A stretch of 55,955 nt of DNA from contig CBFGYO010000004.1 in the NCBI GenBank assembly GCA_965652975.1, positions 1-55,955 of the forward strand, given 5' to 3'. Numbering within the stretch: the first letter of the stretch is position 1; every line of letters begins with the position of its first letter. Source of the stretch: CADEDV01 sp036374495 (GTDB lineage: Bacteria > Bacteroidota > Bacteroidia > Chitinophagales > Chitinophagaceae). Under the pieces are notes generated by a model. That model made no database searches. It saw only the letters and a list, made by a program, of their open reading frames with translations, and was not told the origin of the DNA. This document shows, in pieces, positions 24,776 to 33,468 of this stretch. Made by a program: the position numbers and the translations under genes.

Positions 24776-25369
24776 TTAATAAGGTTTTAGCGGTTGCGGC
24801 TTCTCTATTTTCCTGTAGGAGAGAGAATAGGTATCATCATAAATATTTTTTTGCTGCTGCTTCATAGAAAGAATCTCAGCTTTTAACTGGGCAGACGAAC
24901 TGAAACCTTTGCGGGAAACGGGGGAAAAATTGTCCGTTATTGTTCTTACCTGTAGTGTATCATGCCTGATCGAAATAGAGGAGATGTAAAAGATATTCTG
25001 CGTTTTCACTACTGGCGGTTTATTTTTTTTCTCCGACGTAACGGTTACGATCGTTCCGGCAACATTCATGTACATTTCCCCATCCAGCCGGGAAATATAT
25101 CCTTTGAAATATGCCGTATCCGGCATCACCATGTCACCCTTTACCGCCTTGCCATAACGGGTAATAGCATAAACTGAATCTGAATGGCGGCTTATATCCA
25201 AAGCTTCGATGCCAAAAAAATCGCTTCCGTCTTTGACGATGCCATACCAGTATCCTAAAAGACTACTGTCTATCAACTCCACGGGCCTTTCTTCCATAGG
25301 TACTGCAGACTCATAAGGGCAGGCATATAATATAAAGGTCAGCGGCAGTATAATTAAAAGCAGTCTCAT
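24776..25369 (-). CDS. Uncharacterised lipoprotein
   Basis: A 197-residue protein with a short signal peptide and a lipobox-like ILYAC (Cys17). The mature part has alternating polar and hydrophobic strands (YWYGIVKDGSDFFGIEALDIS; YFKGYISRLDGEMYMNVAGTIV) and suggests a small beta-structured fold like a lipocalin or SH3-type barrel. I do not recognise the family. It lies downstream of nothing obvious and upstream of carB by 124 bases on the same strand. It diverges from the M23 peptidase gene across a spacer containing a GCTACAA inverted repeat. Confidence 0.75.
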   Translation of the reverse strand: MRLLLIILPLTFILYACPYESAVPMEERPVELIDSSLLGYWYGIVKDGSDFFGIEALDISRHSDSVYAITRYGKAVKGDMVMPDTAYFKGYISRLDGEMYMNVAGTIVTVTSEKKNKPPVVKTQNIFYISSISIRHDTLQVRTITDNFSPVSRKGFSSSAQLKAEILSMKQQQKNIYDDTYSLSYRKIEKPQPLKPY

Positions 25370-25436
25370 ATAATAAACTATAAGATACGAAGTTTGAAAT
25401 AAGGTGCAAGAAAACCTGTAGATCAGGTTAAGCTAT

Positions 25437-25504
25437 GGCTACAAGCCACAAGCTACAGGTTCTATGTTTCCTTGCTTGTAGCCTAAGGCTTGTAGCTTGT
25501 AGCC
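25437..25504. repeat. GCTACAA heptamer inverted repeat
   Basis: The left arm 25437-25459 holds GCTACAA, GCCACAA and GCTACAG. The right arm 25471-25504 is the complement with GCTACAA, GCTACAA, GCCTTAG and GCTACAA. The words keep a 7-base phase in both arms. Unlike the other elements it lies between divergent genes, upstream of the M23 peptidase and the lipoprotein, so it is not an obvious terminator. Confidence 0.75.
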
Positions 25505-25567
25505 TCTGCCCGGTATGCGATTTGCAAAACATACCCTTAAAAGTAAATTGTCGTTAATTTGTATAGC

Positions 25568-27370
25568 ATGATCAATAGAATAGTTCAATTTCTGGGAAAA
25601 ACCTTTCTCGCACTTCTTCTCTTTCCGGTTGCCGCACACACACAAACCAACGGCAATCATATAGACGCAGGTTATTTTCGCAACCCCCTCAACATACCGA
25701 TGGAAATTGTTGCCAATATGGGTGAACTAAGACCCAATCACTGGCACATGGGTCTCGATATACGAACCAACCAGAAAGAAAACCTGCCAGTATATGCCGC
25801 AGCAGCGGGATACATTGCACACATTGGCATCCGCCCGCAAAGTTTTGGTCGCTTTATTGTCATCAATCATCCCAATGGTCTCTCCACTTTATATGCGCAC
25901 CTCAATGACTTCTTTCCTGAACTGGAAGAATATGTGACTGCCCAACAATACAAGCAGGAAACCTGGGCAATAGAACTTGACCTTTCAAAAGATAAATTCC
26001 CCCTAACTAAGGGTCAGTTGATAGCCTATAGCGGAAACACGGGTGGTTCGCAGGGTCCACACGTGCATTTTGAAATATTCGACACCAGGTCTACCAGGAG
26101 GCTCAACCCATTACTCTTTGGATTTCCTTTGAAAGATGAAGTATCACCAAGTCTTGTGAAACTTGCATTATATGACCGTAGTAATAGCGTGTATGAACAA
26201 TCACCGGTATTTTACTCAGTCAAAAACACCGATAGCGGTTACATCATTCCCAAAGCTCCTTTAATAAAGACTGGGGCGAATAAAATTAGCTTCGCTTTAC
26301 AGGCATATGATCGCATTACCGGTTCGGCTAATGCTGACGGAATATTCTCAGCCACGTTATTTGTCGATGAACGCCCGTATATCCGTTTCGTTATCGACAG
26401 CATTAGCTATACGGGTACAAGCTATATGAATGCGCAGATTGATTACAAATACCATTATAATGGAGGACCATTTCTCCAGCACTTATCACGTATGCCCGGC
26501 GACAGAGGAGGAGTATACCATCCGATTTACAATGATGGCATTGTTGAGTTAAACGACACCATCACACACGCCGTACGGATCGATATCAGGGATGCATATA
26601 ATAATATCTCGCAACTTAATTTTAAGCTGCAATACGACGACAGCCTGGCCGGGGCCAAAACGGCGAAGTCATCTGAAAAGCTATTGCCCAACGAAGTAAA
26701 TGTGCTGGAAAAAGAAGACTTTGAATTGTATGTTCCCGAAACCTGTTTGTATGATGCCACACCAGCAGCTTATTATCGTAATCCCGATATGTCCACTTAT
26801 GCTGTGTCGGCGGCACATCAGTTAAATGATCAATCAATCCCCGTTCATGATGAATTGACCGTTCGTATCAAAGCGTTGAAGCCCATACCTGCCGACTGGA
26901 AAGACAGACTGATCATTCAACGGCGCGGAAGGAGAACGGAAAATCGAAAAGCGGAATTACAAGGTGATTGGCTTGCCGCAAAATTTGGGGATTTTGGTAC
27001 CTACCAGGTTTTTGCAGATGTGGTACCTCCAACATTTAATAGTATCGGTAATGCTGATACGGTGAACCTGAGTGCTGCAAGCCGGATACTTTTTACCCCA
27101 ACAGATAATTTTGGAATTAAAAAGTTCAGGGTTGAACTGAATGGCAAATGGCTTCGATTTACAAACGATAAAGGCCGCAACTGGATCTATAAATTTGATG
27201 AACGTTGTCCATACGGCACACATCACTTAAAAGTAATAGCAGAGGACATTGCAGGCAATACGACAGTGAAAGAATGGTGGTTTAAACGCGGACCATATAC
27301 TCCACCGAAGAAAAAAGCTGTAAAGAAAAAGAGTAGTAAGAAAAAAGCTCCGACAAAAAAGAAAAGATAA
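25568..27370 (+). CDS. M23-family metallopeptidase with lysine-rich tail
   Basis: A 600-residue exported protein. The signal peptide (about 1-26) ends near AAHTQ. The LytM/M23 peptidase domain is near the N-terminus: His60 and Asp64 in HWHMGLDIR, and His165 and His167 in GPHVHFEIF, the zinc ligands and catalytic His of glycyl-glycine or D,D-endopeptidases. It should cut peptidoglycan cross-links in the periplasm. A long beta-rich region of unknown role follows (about 190-575). The last about 22 residues are almost only Lys, Ser, Ala, Pro and Thr, unusual for an exported enzyme. I chose ATG 25568 over the in-frame TTG at 25559, because it puts basic Arg4 before the hydrophobic core. Confidence 0.9.
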   Translation: MINRIVQFLGKTFLALLLFPVAAHTQTNGNHIDAGYFRNPLNIPMEIVANMGELRPNHWHMGLDIRTNQKENLPVYAAAAGYIAHIGIRPQSFGRFIVINHPNGLSTLYAHLNDFFPELEEYVTAQQYKQETWAIELDLSKDKFPLTKGQLIAYSGNTGGSQGPHVHFEIFDTRSTRRLNPLLFGFPLKDEVSPSLVKLALYDRSNSVYEQSPVFYSVKNTDSGYIIPKAPLIKTGANKISFALQAYDRITGSANADGIFSATLFVDERPYIRFVIDSISYTGTSYMNAQIDYKYHYNGGPFLQHLSRMPGDRGGVYHPIYNDGIVELNDTITHAVRIDIRDAYNNISQLNFKLQYDDSLAGAKTAKSSEKLLPNEVNVLEKEDFELYVPETCLYDATPAAYYRNPDMSTYAVSAAHQLNDQSIPVHDELTVRIKALKPIPADWKDRLIIQRRGRRTENRKAELQGDWLAAKFGDFGTYQVFADVVPPTFNSIGNADTVNLSAASRILFTPTDNFGIKKFRVELNGKWLRFTNDKGRNWIYKFDERCPYGTHHLKVIAEDIAGNTTVKEWWFKRGPYTPPKKKAVKKKSSKKKAPTKKKR

Positions 27371-27398
27371 TCAAGCAGGCCCGCCCAAATCTTTATTT

Positions 27399-27863
27399 AT
27401 GGTAACATTAAAAGAAGGAGATAAAGCACCCGCATTCGAAGGGTTGGATCAAAATGGAAAAAAAATTTCGCTCCAGGATTTTAAAGGGAAAAAGCTTGTT
27501 CTTTATTTCTACTCCGAAGCAGGGTCGCCTACCTGCACCATCGAGTCGTGCAATCTTCGTGACAATTATGCTCTGCTGAAAAAGAACGGGTATGAAATAC
27601 TAGGTGTAAGTCCTGATACTATGCAGGTGCAGAAAAAATTTGAAACAAAATATAAACTTCCTTTCCCCCTCATTGCAGACACTTCTCACGACATTCTCCA
27701 GAAATATGGAGTCTGGGATCAAAAGAAATTATTTGGCCGCGAATACATGGGCGTTCTCCGCACTACTTTCATTATCGATGAAAAAGGAAACATTAGTAGG
27801 GTGTTTTTGAAGCCGAGGAATAAAGCACACGCACAGGAGATATTGGAGGGAGTTAAAAGATAA
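27399..27863 (+). CDS. bcp: Thioredoxin-dependent peroxiredoxin Bcp/PrxQ
   Basis: A 154-residue thiol peroxidase that reduces hydrogen and organic peroxides. The peroxidatic Cys46 and resolving Cys51 are in SPTCTIESCNLRD, the spacing seen in E. coli Bcp. The usual PGCT reads PTCT here. ADTSHDILQKYGVWDQKK and RTTFIIDEKGNI are typical. The start ATG is 29 bases after the M23 peptidase, so the two may be cotranscribed. The last codons and stop (GTT AAA AGA TAA) lie inside heptamer hairpin copy 3, so the protein's C-terminal residues are encoded by the repeat. Confidence 0.95.
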   Translation: MVTLKEGDKAPAFEGLDQNGKKISLQDFKGKKLVLYFYSEAGSPTCTIESCNLRDNYALLKKNGYEILGVSPDTMQVQKKFETKYKLPFPLIADTSHDILQKYGVWDQKKLFGREYMGVLRTTFIIDEKGNISRVFLKPRNKAHAQEILEGVKR

Positions 27864-27911
27864 AAGTTGTATTTAGTCGGGAAGCCCGAACTAGCACAAC
27901 TTTTATCTTTT
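27855..27911. repeat. GNTAAAA heptamer hairpin, copy 3, overlapping the bcp stop
   Basis: Arms 27855-27870 and 27896-27911 are perfectly complementary over 16 bases. The 35-nt core at 27866-27900 has the apex TCGG-GAAGC-CCGA. Only about two heptamers remain per arm. The bcp stop codon (27861-27863) is inside the left arm. The right arm ends in a T-rich run, fitting a terminator. Confidence 0.88.
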
Positions 27912-27953
27912 TCCATCCCCAAATCCAGTGATATAAAACCCTGTTTAAGGCTA

Positions 27954-27984
27954 TTGAATGTTCTTCTTTGTACAGGCATCTTTG
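27954..27984 (+). promoter_or_regulatory. Candidate promoter of the small lipoprotein
   Basis: TTG at 27954-27956, 20 bases, then CATCTTTG at 27977-27984 (7 of 8 to TAnnTTTG). It lies 42 bases before the ATG at 28027 and behind hairpin copy 3. Motif match only. Confidence 0.42.
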
Positions 27985-28026
27985 TGATGTATTAATCAAT
28001 AATCATTCACCCTTAAACTTTTTCTT

Positions 28027-28200
28027 ATGAAATTCATTATCAAAATAACAGGTGTGCTGGCAATCGCTGCAGTTTTTGCAAGCTGTACGATCAAAAACGA
28101 TGTCAGATCTACGCAAGACTATTTTAATGTGGATGTGGAGCCGCAACGGGAGTCGATTGTAATAAAGGCATCCAGCGAGGTAATTACAGCAATAAATTAA
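28027..28200 (+). CDS. 57-residue lipoprotein
   Basis: A short gene from ATG 28027 to TAA 28198-28200. It opens MKFIIKITGVLAIAAVFASC, a complete lipoprotein signal with lipobox VFASC and Cys20. Only 37 mature residues follow (TIKNDVRSTQDYFNVD and an acidic/Ile-Val-rich end). It has its own candidate promoter and a strong intrinsic terminator about 100 bases downstream, so it looks like an independently expressed gene. No family is recognised. It is small enough to be missed by automatic annotation. Confidence 0.72.
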   Translation: MKFIIKITGVLAIAAVFASCTIKNDVRSTQDYFNVDVEPQRESIVIKASSEVITAIN

Positions 28201-28300
28201 TTCCCTGCGTAAAATATAAATCTTTTGATGATTAGTGTTTTATATAAAATTAAGTCACGATCTCTTTAAAATTTTTGTTTCATGTTGGACGGTTTACAGT

Positions 28301-28330
28301 TAGCCCCGGTAATGCGGGGCTATTTTATTT
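28301..28330 (+). terminator. Intrinsic terminator
   Basis: TAGCCCCG (28301-28308) pairs with CGGGGCTA (28315-28322) around a 6-base loop, followed by T-rich sequence. It ends the transcript of the 57-residue lipoprotein. The rest of 28201-28495 shows no gene. Confidence 0.82.
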
Positions 28331-28495
28331 GCTTCATATAGGTTAGGTGCGAGTACCTCATCTCTGCAATTATTCTTTAGCTGATATCACAGGTTATGGA
28401 ATAAAGTGACGACAGCTCCCCGGATTTGGTGATGGTTATCGTGAGCTGGGGAAAGACATTTGCATTTTCAGTTTCTAAAATCAAAACCTATTTCC

Positions 28496-29245
28496 ATGAA
28501 ACAGTTAATTTTAATGGCACTGGCAGCATTTATTTTTGCCAGTTGTGACAAGGAAAGCGATACCCCCAGGCCCGTCATCATATCAGGTACGGGAAATATT
28601 ACCGCGAAAGTAAATGAGTTCCGGGCGTTGCTCGGCAGCACATTGAACACCACGAAAGGTCATACAGAGGGCCGACGTGAAATAAACTGGGATGGGGTAC
28701 CGGATATGTTTGCAACTCAAAAATTACCATTTGATTTTTTCAACCCGGTGGCTGATGGTTCGCCCGAAAATTTGCAAAGAGGATTTCTTTATTCAACAGA
28801 TACGGATGCGCGTATTAGCAGCAGTGCATTTACCAACCTTGAGCCTGCAAACGGTACCGAGTTTTTTTCATTTAGTGGAAGTAAAACTTTTTCGGCTGTG
28901 AGCAGTAACCTTTGGAATGTGGAATTTGAAGTAGCAGGTGCACGCGTGGCAGCAAGTGTGAATGGATTTGGAGCCGTGTTTTCTGACGTAGATGATCCTG
29001 CTTCTACGAGCATTGAATACTTTTCGGGAAACCGTAGCCTCGGTACCTATTTTGTGCCTGTATATAGTGGAAGCAGTCATTCTTTTCTTGGCGTATATTT
29101 TCCCAATGAGAAAGTTACGAAAGTGCGGATCATGCAGGGCGCTGCAACTGTGGGTGCCGGTGTAAAGGATATTTCAGTTGGTGGAACGAAAGACCTGGTG
29201 ATCATGGATGATTTTTTATATGACGAACCTGTTGCCATTCAGTAA
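28496..29245 (+). CDS. Uncharacterised lipoprotein
   Basis: A 249-residue protein. MKQLILMALAAFIFASC is a lipoprotein signal with Cys17; this ATG is preferred over one 36 bases upstream that would place 12 polar residues before the signal. The mature part is rich in Ser, Phe, Asn and Gly and looks all-beta. Segments such as REINWDGVPDMFAT, SFSGSKTFSAVSSNLWNVEFEV and HSFLGVYFPNEKVTKVRI suggest a jelly-roll, carbohydrate-binding-like fold. I do not assign a function. It is alone on its transcript. A compound hairpin starts 4 bases after its stop. Confidence 0.78.
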   Translation: MKQLILMALAAFIFASCDKESDTPRPVIISGTGNITAKVNEFRALLGSTLNTTKGHTEGRREINWDGVPDMFATQKLPFDFFNPVADGSPENLQRGFLYSTDTDARISSSAFTNLEPANGTEFFSFSGSKTFSAVSSNLWNVEFEVAGARVAASVNGFGAVFSDVDDPASTSIEYFSGNRSLGTYFVPVYSGSSHSFLGVYFPNEKVTKVRIMQGAATVGAGVKDISVGGTKDLVIMDDFLYDEPVAIQ

Positions 29246-29248
29246 TCA

Positions 29249-29393
29249 GATAAAAGCTAAAAGATAAAAGTTTATCTCAGGACGTGCTCCTAATAAAGGA
29301 CTTCGGGCTTCGAGCTTCAAACTTAGAGTTCGCGGCTTGGGGCTCAGGTTTGCGACTGAGATCACTTTTATCTTTTAGTTTTTAGCTTTTATC
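29249..29393. repeat. Compound hairpin: GNTAAAA stem enclosing GC-rich heptamers
   Basis: Outer arms 29249-29280 and 29356-29393 are heptamer arrays; the left has three (GATAAAA, GCTAAAA, GATAAAA) and the right four, so they differ by seven bases. The usual TCGG-N5-CCGA core is missing. The interior (29300-29355) is made of GC-rich heptamers (CTTCGGG, CTTCGAG, CTTCAAA, CTTAGAG, CTTGGGG) like those at 34404-34477 and 36884-37030. It reads as one repeat type nested in another. Confidence 0.8.
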
Positions 29394-29456
29394 TAAACGA
29401 GTTTGTTGTTTCTGTTCAACAGCACTTATAAGGAAACTCTTTCGTAAATTTTCAGC

Positions 29457-32400
29457 ATGAACGCCGGTCGAGTAAAGTTTTTAGCCACCGCTCTGGGTAT
29501 TTTTATGTACCTGCTGCCTTTAAATGCTCAGCAGCCGGCCCTGTATTTTAAAAGAATGAACCAGGCCAATGGCCTTTCCCATAATAAGGTGAATTGCATA
29601 TTGCAGGACCGTAGAGGATTTACATGGATAGGTACAGATGACGGGCTCAACAGGTATGACGGTTACAATTTTATTGTATTCAAGAATATTCCCGGCGAAC
29701 CTTCGTCTTTATCCGGAAATACGATCACTGATCTCCACGAGGACAAAAATGGCATTCTTTGGATTGCGACTGCAGATGGGGGCATCAGCCGCTATGACTA
29801 TCGCATGTCTACCGACAAAAAATTCCGCCAGTACAAGCATCAGCCTGGTGACAGTAGCAGCATACCAGTAAATATTGTAAATGCACTTGAAGAAGATGCA
29901 TCGGGCGATCTCTGGATTGCTACCAGCGGTGCATCGATATTGCGATTTGATAAAAAGAAGGAAAAATTTATTCGCCCTGGTACCCAGGGTGTTTGGACTA
30001 TTTATGATATGCTCTTCGACCGGTCAGGTATGATATGGGCCGGTAAGGAAGGAGGAAGCATATTGAAAGGAGATCCCAAAAAACATACATGGAGTATGGA
30101 TCCCCGTTACAGCAACTTATACGTTTCTCTCCCACATATGGTTGTTACGCGCTTGTTCCAGGATAGCAAACAGAATATATGGTTTGGATCGTGGGATAAA
30201 GCGTTGTATCGCTATAATGCCGCTACAGGGAATGAGGATAGTTTTACTAATGTGCCCGGCAATCCCCATTCGTTTGGAGTGGATGAGCCTATTTCATTCA
30301 ATGAAGATAAGCAGGGACGTATCTGGATTGGAGGTAAACTCTCCGGTTTATATATCTATGATCCATCCAGGCAACAATTTTATAATTATCGTCATGATCC
30401 CAGCCGTGAAGGTACACTTAGCGACAACCGTATCAATTGCATTTTCATAGATGCTACTGGTATTGTATGGCTTGGTACAAATAATGGCATTAGCATTTAT
30501 AATAGTGGTCAGCAACAATTCCAGCAACAATTTTTGCCACGCGATCCCGCCGGAAAACAAATCGTGATCTATGATTTTTTTAAGGATGAAAAAGGAGATT
30601 TATGGATCGGGACAGACAACGGTTTGTATATACGCGATAAGGAAGGTAATTACCAACATAAGAAATTGGTATACGATGGACATTCGCTTAGCATTACCCG
30701 GATCTACCGTGACGTGGATGGAAAGATTTATTTAGGTACAGACTATAGCCTGTTTGTGTATGATGCTGTATCGGGAAAAATTTCGTTGTTGCCCAATACA
30801 GAGAAGGACCAGGTGATGGTGAAATTGATTGAGTCCAGGATTGTTTCCATTCAAAAAGATTCGCTGGATGGCCGACCTGTCTTGTGGACAGCGCCATACG
30901 GGCACTTCTTCACCTATTATGACCTTGCAGAGCAGCGGTGGATATCGCGTCGCGACAGTACAAAAAAAATCCTTGCGCGTTTTGGAATTACAGATAATCT
31001 CATACGTCGTATTGTGAAAACACGCGATGGACAAATCTGGTTTGCAAATGCCAAAAACGGCCTGGTGTTGATCGATAAGAAGAATGGCGGAAGCACCCGC
31101 TTCATCAACAATCCATCGCAACAAAAAAGTATCAGCAATAATAATGTGTATGATATCAGGGAAGATAATAAAGGCAATTTGTGGATCAGTACTTATGGTG
31201 GCGGGCTGAATTACTTCGATTGTTCGAAAAAGGAATTTCAGCATTTTAGTTCTGTCAACAACCTGCTCGAGGGTCTTGCCATGGATAAAAGGGGCAATGT
31301 TTGGGTGGTAAGCAATGGTGGTTTACAAAAGTTCGATCCGCGCAGTAGGATCTTTACTTATTCTGAGCTGCCGGATATTGAGAAAAGTGGTGGTGTAAAG
31401 GGATATATCTATAAAGACAATAACGGATTAATGTACGTGGCCGGGAAAAACTATTTTATCTCATTCGAACCTGAAAAGATAGGAAGTCAACAGCAACAGC
31501 CCGAGGTATTCCTGACCGACCTAAGCATTTTTAATAAATCATTCTCCCACCTGCTGGAAAACAAAAAGGTGACGCTGCGATATAATCAGAATTTTTTTAC
31601 CATCCAGTTTGCAGCGCCATTTTATTCGGGGTCCGGACCTGTGCAATATTCCTACATGCTTGAAGGCGTGGACCAGGATTGGGTAAATGCCAGCTCTTCG
31701 TCACCGCAGGCGCAGTACACCAACCTTAATGGGGGTGAATACATATTTAAAGTAAGAGCAACTGCCGCACCAGGGAGCTGGAGTGAAAAGATCACTACTA
31801 TTGCCATACGCATCATTCCGCCTTTCTGGAAACGCGGCTGGTTTTTCCTCGTGCTGGCTGTAGTGATAGCAACGATAGTATATTTAGCCTACCGGTACCG
31901 TATCAACGAATTACTTAATCGGCAGGCTATTCGTAACAAGATTGCACAGGACCTGCACGACAATATGGGTTCAACACTCAGTAGTATTTCGGTATACAGC
32001 CAGGTAGCCAGGATATATAAGGATAAAAACCGACCGGAGGAGTTGCAACATACCCTGGAAAAAATCAGTACCATTTCCGGTGAAATGATTTCCGAAATGA
32101 ACGATATCGTGTGGGCAATCAATCCACGCAATGATAATATGGAAACCATTCTTCACCGCATGGAGTCCTTTGCAAAACCATTGCTTGCTTCTCAAAACAT
32201 ACAGTTTCACTTTCAGTACGATCCGGAAATACGTCACCTTTTCCTGGATATGACTAAAAGGAAAAACTTCTATCTTATTTTTAAAGAAACGATCAACAAC
32301 GCGCTTAAATATTCAGGAGCGTCGAATATCTGGGTGACAATTAATCATAAGCAGCATCAGCTCGAACTAACGATCAGGGATGACGGAAAAGGTTTTGAAA

Positions 32401-32552
32401 CGACTGCTGTTATGGCCAATGCTTCCACTTCCATGTCGGGTAATGGGTTGCAAAACATGCGAATGCGGGCAGAAGAGATCGGAGGTGACTTTGAACTTGT
32501 AAGTTCACCGGGTAATGGAACGAGCCTTACACTCCGCTTTCCTATCCCCTGA
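29457..32552 (+). CDS. Two-component-regulator-propeller sensor histidine kinase
   Basis: A 1031-residue sensor. A signal peptide (about 1-24) is followed by about 650 residues of Reg_prop repeats forming periplasmic beta-propellers (repeated GLSHNKVNCILQD, IWIGTDDGLNRYD and WIGTDNGLY patterns). A Y_Y_Y domain lies at about 707-775 and one TM at about 795-815. Next come HisKA_3 with His834 (DLHDNMGSTLSS) and an HATPase_c domain to the end (DDGKGF, GNGLQNMRMRAEE). It differs from the classic hybrid type in lacking fused receiver and AraC domains; the regulator is the separate gene 52 bases downstream. Such sensors often detect glycans, but here no polysaccharide locus is adjacent. Confidence 0.94.
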   Translation: MNAGRVKFLATALGIFMYLLPLNAQQPALYFKRMNQANGLSHNKVNCILQDRRGFTWIGTDDGLNRYDGYNFIVFKNIPGEPSSLSGNTITDLHEDKNGILWIATADGGISRYDYRMSTDKKFRQYKHQPGDSSSIPVNIVNALEEDASGDLWIATSGASILRFDKKKEKFIRPGTQGVWTIYDMLFDRSGMIWAGKEGGSILKGDPKKHTWSMDPRYSNLYVSLPHMVVTRLFQDSKQNIWFGSWDKALYRYNAATGNEDSFTNVPGNPHSFGVDEPISFNEDKQGRIWIGGKLSGLYIYDPSRQQFYNYRHDPSREGTLSDNRINCIFIDATGIVWLGTNNGISIYNSGQQQFQQQFLPRDPAGKQIVIYDFFKDEKGDLWIGTDNGLYIRDKEGNYQHKKLVYDGHSLSITRIYRDVDGKIYLGTDYSLFVYDAVSGKISLLPNTEKDQVMVKLIESRIVSIQKDSLDGRPVLWTAPYGHFFTYYDLAEQRWISRRDSTKKILARFGITDNLIRRIVKTRDGQIWFANAKNGLVLIDKKNGGSTRFINNPSQQKSISNNNVYDIREDNKGNLWISTYGGGLNYFDCSKKEFQHFSSVNNLLEGLAMDKRGNVWVVSNGGLQKFDPRSRIFTYSELPDIEKSGGVKGYIYKDNNGLMYVAGKNYFISFEPEKIGSQQQQPEVFLTDLSIFNKSFSHLLENKKVTLRYNQNFFTIQFAAPFYSGSGPVQYSYMLEGVDQDWVNASSSSPQAQYTNLNGGEYIFKVRATAAPGSWSEKITTIAIRIIPPFWKRGWFFLVLAVVIATIVYLAYRYRINELLNRQAIRNKIAQDLHDNMGSTLSSISVYSQVARIYKDKNRPEELQHTLEKISTISGEMISEMNDIVWAINPRNDNMETILHRMESFAKPLLASQNIQFHFQYDPEIRHLFLDMTKRKNFYLIFKETINNALKYSGASNIWVTINHKQHQLELTIRDDGKGFETTAVMANASTSMSGNGLQNMRMRAEEIGGDFELVSSPGNGTSLTLRFPIP

Positions 32553-32560
32553 TTCGGGTA

Positions 32561-32590
32561 TTGCTGCCGGCCAAAATTAGCTGACCTTTG
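32561..32590 (+). promoter_or_regulatory. Candidate promoter before the response regulator
   Basis: TTG (32561-32563), 19 bases, then GACCTTTG (32583-32590; 7 of 8 to TAnnTTTG). It lies 14 bases before the regulator ATG, implying a very short leader. It could give separate expression of the regulator from its kinase. Confidence 0.42.
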
Positions 32591-32604
32591 CTTAAACACA
32601 CCGC

Positions 32605-33252
32605 ATGAGCTTGAGAATAGCCATATTTGATGATAACAAAAATATCAGGGATAGTATCGGGTTGTTATTAATGACAGAGCCCGATTTTGAACTGGTAGGC
32701 TCATTCTGTCATGTGCTCGATTGCGTGGAAGATATCAGGGAATCGCGGCCGGATGTGATATTGATGGATATAGAAATGCCGGGGATGACTGGAATAGAAG
32801 CGGTGATAAAAATTAAGAAAGAATTTCCCCATATCCAGATACTGATGCAAACGGTATTTGAAGATGATGATCGTGTGTTTGATTCAATTTGTGCAGGCGC
32901 ATCCGGTTATCTTCTTAAGAATTTCCTGAATACTAAATTGGTGGATTCCATTCGCGAACTCCAGTATGGAGGATCACCCATGAGCCCGTCGATAGCAAGA
33001 AAGGTGTTGAATAAAATGCAGTCCGTTTCGTCGGTGATCAAACCCGAAGAAACTCCGGATTATCATTTAACCGCCAGGGAGAAAGAAGTTCTTTCCTGCC
33101 TCGTAAATGGATTGAGTTATAAAATGATCGGGGCTGATCTTAATATCAGCTACGAAACTGTGCGCTCGCACGTAAAGAAAATTTATGAAAAGCTTCATGT
33201 AGCTTCTCTCACCGAAGTGGTAGCCAAAGCAATCAATCAACGTATTGTCTAA
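32605..33252 (+). CDS. NarL/FixJ-family response regulator
   Basis: A 215-residue regulator. The receiver domain has acidic Asp9/Asp10 and phosphoacceptor Asp55 (ILMDIEMPGMTG), followed by GYLLKN. The LuxR helix-turn-helix at about 152-210 reads LTAREKEVLSCLVNGLSYKMIG and SYETVRSHVKKIYEKLHV. It should be phosphorylated by the propeller kinase directly upstream. Its genes are unknown; no regulated polysaccharide or SusC/D locus lies next to it. It is followed by a 216-base spacer without a clear terminator. Confidence 0.94.
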   Translation: MSLRIAIFDDNKNIRDSIGLLLMTEPDFELVGSFCHVLDCVEDIRESRPDVILMDIEMPGMTGIEAVIKIKKEFPHIQILMQTVFEDDDRVFDSICAGASGYLLKNFLNTKLVDSIRELQYGGSPMSPSIARKVLNKMQSVSSVIKPEETPDYHLTAREKEVLSCLVNGLSYKMIGADLNISYETVRSHVKKIYEKLHVASLTEVVAKAINQRIV

Positions 33253-33468
33253 CGAATATCGAACAGGTTTTCACGCAGCATGTGCTGCGAAAAAAATCAC
33301 TTCAAGAAACTTCTCGCAATCCGAGTTTTACTCTTCACTTCCAATTCTCACAATCGTTAGTATTCCACACATCACCGGATAAGGGGATGTAGAACATCAA
33401 ATTGGTTATTTTCCTGGTGGCTCACTTGCAGGAGATTTGTCATGTTGTTTAATATAAAACTTATTCAA

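Noticed and set aside
33274..33289. Short GC-rich palindrome (CGCAGCATGTGCTGCG) after the response regulator
   Set aside because: It is followed by A residues rather than T on the plus strand and by no clear T-run on the minus strand, so I do not call it a terminator.
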